From Spirochaetales bacterium (GTDB lineage: Bacteria > Spirochaetota > Spirochaetia > DTKZ01), in contig JAGODW010000046.1 of NCBI GenBank assembly GCA_017998025.1, positions 1 to 8,461 of the forward strand: DNA of 8,461 nt, in the 5' to 3' direction. Position 1 is the first letter of the stretch; each line of letters opens with the position of its first letter. Shown here piece after piece: positions 5,937-8,461 of the stretch. The position numbers and the translations under genes are program-made. The notes under the pieces are model-generated. The model was not told where the DNA came from. It was given only the letters and a program-made list of their open reading frames with translations, and did no database searches.

Positions 5937-6845
5937 TTAGAATTCCTTCTGCAACGCTTTGACATAGAAGTAGGAAAGGATCAGCATGACGATGACCCAG
6001 AAAATACCGATTGCAGAAGCATATCCCATGTTGTACTGCTCAAAAGCCAATCTATAAATATATATTACCGAGGTGGTCGTCGAATACACCGGACCTCCTC
6101 CTGTCATGGTGAAGATGATAGGAAAATTGTTGAAGTTGCGTATAATCATGAGCAAACTGGAAATAACTAATATCTTTCTGATATATGGAAATGTGATATA
6201 GATAAAATCCTGCCATCTGCTCGTTCCTTCCGCATAGGCAGCTTCCTTTATGTCTTCAGGAATGGATTTGAGGCTCGCCGTTATCATGAGGATATAAAAC
6301 GGGGTTTGATTCCATATATGAGCTATGATGATGGCGACCATCGCAAGATTATGGTTCATAAGCCATGGAAGGTAAGAATCAATGAACCCAAGTTCTTTCA
6401 ATACATAATTCGCCACGCCGACTTCAACGTCAAAGATATACATAAACAGGTAACCGACAACAATTCCTGGAATTACCCAGGGAAAAAGAATGAGGCCTCT
6501 AAAACCCGAAACTCTCATTGGCAGGGAATCTATCACAACGGCGATGATCAAACCCAACAACAGGCTGGTAGCCACGGTTAGGGAAGTAAATACCAAGGTG
6601 TTTCTCAGGGCTTGTTGGAAAACAGGCTCGGAAAACATCCTGATATAATTATCAAATAGGATAAACTTGATAGCATCGGGGCGCGTATACCTGTAATTGA
6701 AAAAGGAAAGCCATACGGATCTTACCAGTGGGTAAAGGATAATGAATCCGATAGTAAGGAGAGCTGGAGCGAGAAATTCCGCTGCAGCTTTTGCGGGGGA
6801 GGAAATACCTTTTCTCCTACCGCTTATTTTTCTCGTACTGATCAT
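5937..6845 (-). CDS. Sugar ABC transporter inner-membrane permease, MalF type (cassette 2)
   Basis: 302-residue membrane subunit partnered with the MalG-type protein encoded 14 nt downstream. A basic N-terminus (Arg/Lys-rich, residues 5-19) precedes the first span at about 24-46. Others lie near 82-106, 115-138, 167-190, 224-247 and 275-294. The EAA loop is Glu-Ala-Ala-Tyr-Ala-Glu-Gly-Thr-Ser-Arg at 201-210, ending Phe-Pro at 219-220. Here Glu replaces the more usual Asp before the Gly. Thr-Gly-Gly-Gly-Pro at 248-252 is the sugar-permease signature. The start at 6845 has GAGGTGAT a few bases upstream. A 170-nt gap with a strong hairpin separates it from the binding-protein gene, unlike the 21-nt gap in cassette 1. 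Confidence 0.94.
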   Translation of the reverse strand: MISTRKISGRRKGISSPAKAAAEFLAPALLTIGFIILYPLVRSVWLSFFNYRYTRPDAIKFILFDNYIRMFSEPVFQQALRNTLVFTSLTVATSLLLGLIIAVVIDSLPMRVSGFRGLILFPWVIPGIVVGYLFMYIFDVEVGVANYVLKELGFIDSYLPWLMNHNLAMVAIIIAHIWNQTPFYILMITASLKSIPEDIKEAAYAEGTSRWQDFIYITFPYIRKILVISSLLMIIRNFNNFPIIFTMTGGGPVYSTTTSVIYIYRLAFEQYNMGYASAIGIFWVIVMLILSYFYVKALQKEF

Positions 6846-6919
6846 CTCATCACCTCAACGGCAAGCATTTTGCTACAATGGACTTTCTTTTTACATTTCG
6901 CGACATCATCATTTTTATC

Positions 6920-6947
6920 TGTATAAGCAGCTATCTTACCGTAACAA
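6920..6947 (-). promoter_or_regulatory. Possible weak internal promoter ahead of the cassette 2 permeases
   Basis: On the minus strand TTGTTA (6947-6942) and TATACA (6925-6920) are 16 nt apart, each matching consensus at 4 of 6 positions. An 11-nt palindrome AAGAATTTCTT (6946-6956) overlaps the -35 side. It would allow some permease transcription independent of the binding-protein promoter. Such matches occur by chance in AT-rich DNA. Confidence 0.25.
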
Positions 6948-6961
6948 GAATTTCTTATGGA

Positions 6962-6997
6962 AAGGAGCAGCCTAGTTTCTTGCTCTGGCCGCTCCCT
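6962..6997 (-). promoter_or_regulatory. Intercistronic RNA hairpin between binding-protein and permease genes
   Basis: In the minus-strand transcript the arms 6997-6987 (A then GGGAGCGGCC) and 6972-6962 (GGCTGCTCCT then T) form an 11-pair stem, with two G-U pairs, closing a 14-nt loop. It begins 18 nt after the binding-protein stop. No long U run follows, only UUUCC, so full termination is doubtful. The likely role, by analogy with malE-malF type operons, is protecting the upstream message or attenuating read-through so that binding protein exceeds permease. Confidence 0.65.
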
Positions 6998-7015
6998 GTT
7001 GTTTCATGCAGCGCC

Positions 7016-8308
7016 TTACTGCCTTTGTAAAATCTTTTCAAGCTCTGCTTGCGCTCTGTTCAAGATATCGGGTATTGGTTTTTCGGTGGTAATCGCTTCT
7101 TGAATGGCGGCGGTAATCGTAGTAGATACTTCGGTATATTTAGGTCCGTAAGGCAAAGGAACGACGGTCGGAACGATCAATTCGCTGAACGCCTTTCGAA
7201 TCGGGTCCTCTCCCAGCTCAGGAACTCTGCTTATAGCGCTCTTCGTAGCAGGGACGAACCCAACGGGCAAAATGTAATTCTTGAGCGAATAGTCGCTGTT
7301 GACAAGGAATTCGGCAAATTTTGCAGCCTCTTCCTTATGCTCTGAATCCTTGAAAATGATGAGGAAATGGTCATCCGGTGCAGCGTAATGGATGCCTTCC
7401 TTGCCGCAGGGAATGGGAGCGACGCCCCATGTTTCATTGATGATCTGATCAGTCAGTGACTTGTTCAGGCTTTTCAAAATGCCCCTCAAGTATGATCCGT
7501 CAAAAGCGAACAGGAGCCTTCCCTGCGCCGCCATGGGGCGGAATTCCCCGTATTTCTTCCCACGCAAGGAATAACCATTATCCATGAGGCTCCTTACCCA
7601 CTCAACGTATGCAATCATTTCCTTTGAATTCAGGTTTGCTTTATTTCCCTCAACAGGCAGCGCCCCAAATGCTCTGATAAACGGCCATTGATGAAGAATA
7701 CCTATTGTTCGAATAGTAGTATCGAGTTGCATCATGATCGTTTCAGGAGGTAACTTCGCTTTTGCTATTCTCATGTATTCGGTCAATTCATCGATGGTTT
7801 TCGGCGGTGAATTAGGATCGAGCCCGGCCTGAGCCATCAGTTTTTTGTTGTAGAGAAAACCAGGTCCCGCAGGAGCCCAGGGTATACCGTAATGCACACC
7901 CTCGAGCATAGTGAGATCCAAAAGGCTTTGATGTACGTCTCGCTTGAACTCTTCCGAGAGCAAGGGATCTACCGCCGCCAAGGCATTCATATAGGCAAAA
8001 GTGATCACATCATCAGGGTGAACCTGTGAGATGTCCGGCGCATTTTTCCCCTGGACCATAATACTGAGCTGGCTTTGGATATCGCTTACGGCAACAGGAA
8101 TGACCCTGATTTTAATATTCGGATTTTTAGCTTCAAATTGCCGCACCAGGTCGGCGATATTATCCCTGGTTCCCTCCTCCACCGACACCCAGTTCGCCCA
8201 CTCGATCGTAACGACCTCTTCCTTTGGTGCCTCCTTGGCTCCCCCGGCAAAGAGCAGCAGACTCCCTGTCACAAGCAGCATGATTACCAGATACAGTGTT
8301 CTTTTCAT
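7016..8308 (-). CDS. Sugar ABC transporter periplasmic solute-binding protein, family 1 (cassette 2)
   Basis: 430-residue binding protein for the cassette 2 importer. Residues 1-21 form a signal peptide (Met-Lys-Arg start, Leu-rich core, Leu-Phe-Ala) followed by Gly-Gly-Ala-Lys-Glu-Ala-Pro. There is no lipobox Cys, so a soluble periplasmic protein is predicted. Family 1 features include Ile-Glu-Trp-Ala-Asn-Trp near the mature N-terminus, Phe-Glu-Ala-Lys-Asn-Pro-Asn-Ile-Lys-Ile, Ala-Pro-Asp-Ile, a Tyr-Gly-Ile-Pro-Trp-Ala hinge region, Leu-Tyr-Asn-Lys-Lys-Leu-Met, and Leu-Leu-Phe-Ala-Phe-Asp-Gly-Ser-Tyr. The C-terminal Lys-Glu-Glu-Ala-Ala-Lys-Phe-Ala-Glu-Phe-Leu helix is also typical. The ATG at 8308 has TAGGAGGGT just upstream. 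It heads its operon behind a clear promoter. Ligand identity cannot be read from sequence alone. The dehydrogenase fossil downstream hints at a sugar or polyol that was oxidised after uptake. Confidence 0.94.
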   Translation of the reverse strand: MKRTLYLVIMLLVTGSLLLFAGGAKEAPKEEVVTIEWANWVSVEEGTRDNIADLVRQFEAKNPNIKIRVIPVAVSDIQSQLSIMVQGKNAPDISQVHPDDVITFAYMNALAAVDPLLSEEFKRDVHQSLLDLTMLEGVHYGIPWAPAGPGFLYNKKLMAQAGLDPNSPPKTIDELTEYMRIAKAKLPPETIMMQLDTTIRTIGILHQWPFIRAFGALPVEGNKANLNSKEMIAYVEWVRSLMDNGYSLRGKKYGEFRPMAAQGRLLFAFDGSYLRGILKSLNKSLTDQIINETWGVAPIPCGKEGIHYAAPDDHFLIIFKDSEHKEEAAKFAEFLVNSDYSLKNYILPVGFVPATKSAISRVPELGEDPIRKAFSELIVPTVVPLPYGPKYTEVSTTITAAIQEAITTEKPIPDILNRAQAELEKILQRQ

Positions 8309-8339
8309 TGTACCCTCCTATTTTTACTATCTGAAAGTA

Positions 8340-8368
8340 AGTTTATTATGGCCTATGCGAGTTGTCAA
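8340..8368 (-). promoter_or_regulatory. Sigma70-type promoter of cassette 2
   Basis: On the minus strand TTGACA (8368-8363) is followed after exactly 17 nt by TAAACT (8345-8340), a 4 of 6 match to the -10 consensus. The start point would fall near 8333, giving a leader of about 25 nt before the ATG at 8308. A candidate operator lies 30 bp upstream. Another TATAAT further upstream has no matching -35 box. Confidence 0.65.
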
Positions 8369-8398
8369 TAAAAATATTGGGGACAATATGGATGCTTG

Positions 8399-8423
8399 AA
8401 TGCTTAAAATACACTTGAGCATT
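8399..8423. promoter_or_regulatory. Imperfect palindrome, candidate regulator site upstream of cassette 2
   Basis: AATGCTTA and TGAGCATT form inverted arms (7 of 8 matching) separated by 9 bases. ATGCTTGA at 8392-8399 is a further direct copy of the left half, so three related half-sites lie within 32 bases. The position, centred about 45 bp upstream of the -35 box, would suit an activator more than a simple repressor. No regulator gene is present in the window, so the protein is unknown. Confidence 0.4.
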
Positions 8424-8461
8424 ATTATAACCCTTGTATAAAAGCTTGGGATTATGAAGAA

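Noticed and set aside
6850..6912. A 20-codon minus-strand frame ending just before the cassette 2 MalF-type start, possible leader peptide
   Set aside because: It has no ribosome site in front and no codon bias typical of a leader peptide. Its end overlaps the permease ribosome site, but that alone is weak.
1..8461. CRISPR array, tRNA, rRNA or riboswitch
   Set aside because: No regularly spaced repeats, cloverleaf or rRNA-like sequence were seen by eye on either strand.

Overview
The window looks like a carbohydrate-uptake region from a bacterium with a periplasm, most likely a spirochaete (Spirochaetota). This is inferred from the start of both solute-binding proteins. Each has a short signal peptide ending in a Phe-Ala-Gly-Gly-Ala-Lys-Glu stretch and no lipobox cysteine, a pattern I associate with Spirochaeta, Sphaerochaeta and Treponema binding proteins. 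No rRNA, tRNA or housekeeping gene is present to confirm it.

All intact genes are on the minus strand, so in transcription order the window reads from high to low coordinates. Cassette 2 (8308 to 5077) encodes a binding protein, a MalF-type permease and a MalG-type permease. It has a good sigma70-type promoter, a candidate upstream operator, and a strong RNA hairpin between the first two genes. Just downstream lies a 22-codon fossil of a Gfo/Idh/MocA-type dehydrogenase (5056 to 4991). It has lost its start codon and nearly all of its body.

An IS30-family element (about 3662-4920) follows. It is bounded by short imperfect inverted repeats and reads on the plus strand. Its transposase has one frameshift and three in-frame stops, although the catalytic D, D(33)E residues are still encoded.

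Cassette 1 (3552 to the left edge) has its own near-consensus promoter 42 bp from the insertion sequence. It encodes a second binding protein, a MalF-type and a MalG-type permease, and a divergent glucosamine-6-phosphate isomerase/deaminase-like enzyme cut off by the window edge. Gene spacings of 4-21 nt indicate a single operon.

Together the genes describe two sugar importers of the carbohydrate uptake transporter type 1 (CUT1), each feeding a catabolic step. Cassette 1 probably imports an amino sugar or amino-sugar oligosaccharide. Cassette 2 probably imports a sugar or polyol once oxidised by the lost dehydrogenase. Neither cassette has an ATPase gene here, so a shared MsmX/UgpC-type ATPase encoded elsewhere is likely. 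I found no clearly new biological system. The most informative features are the dehydrogenase fossil, the decayed insertion sequence that separates the cassettes, and the unusual active-site loop of the isomerase-like protein.
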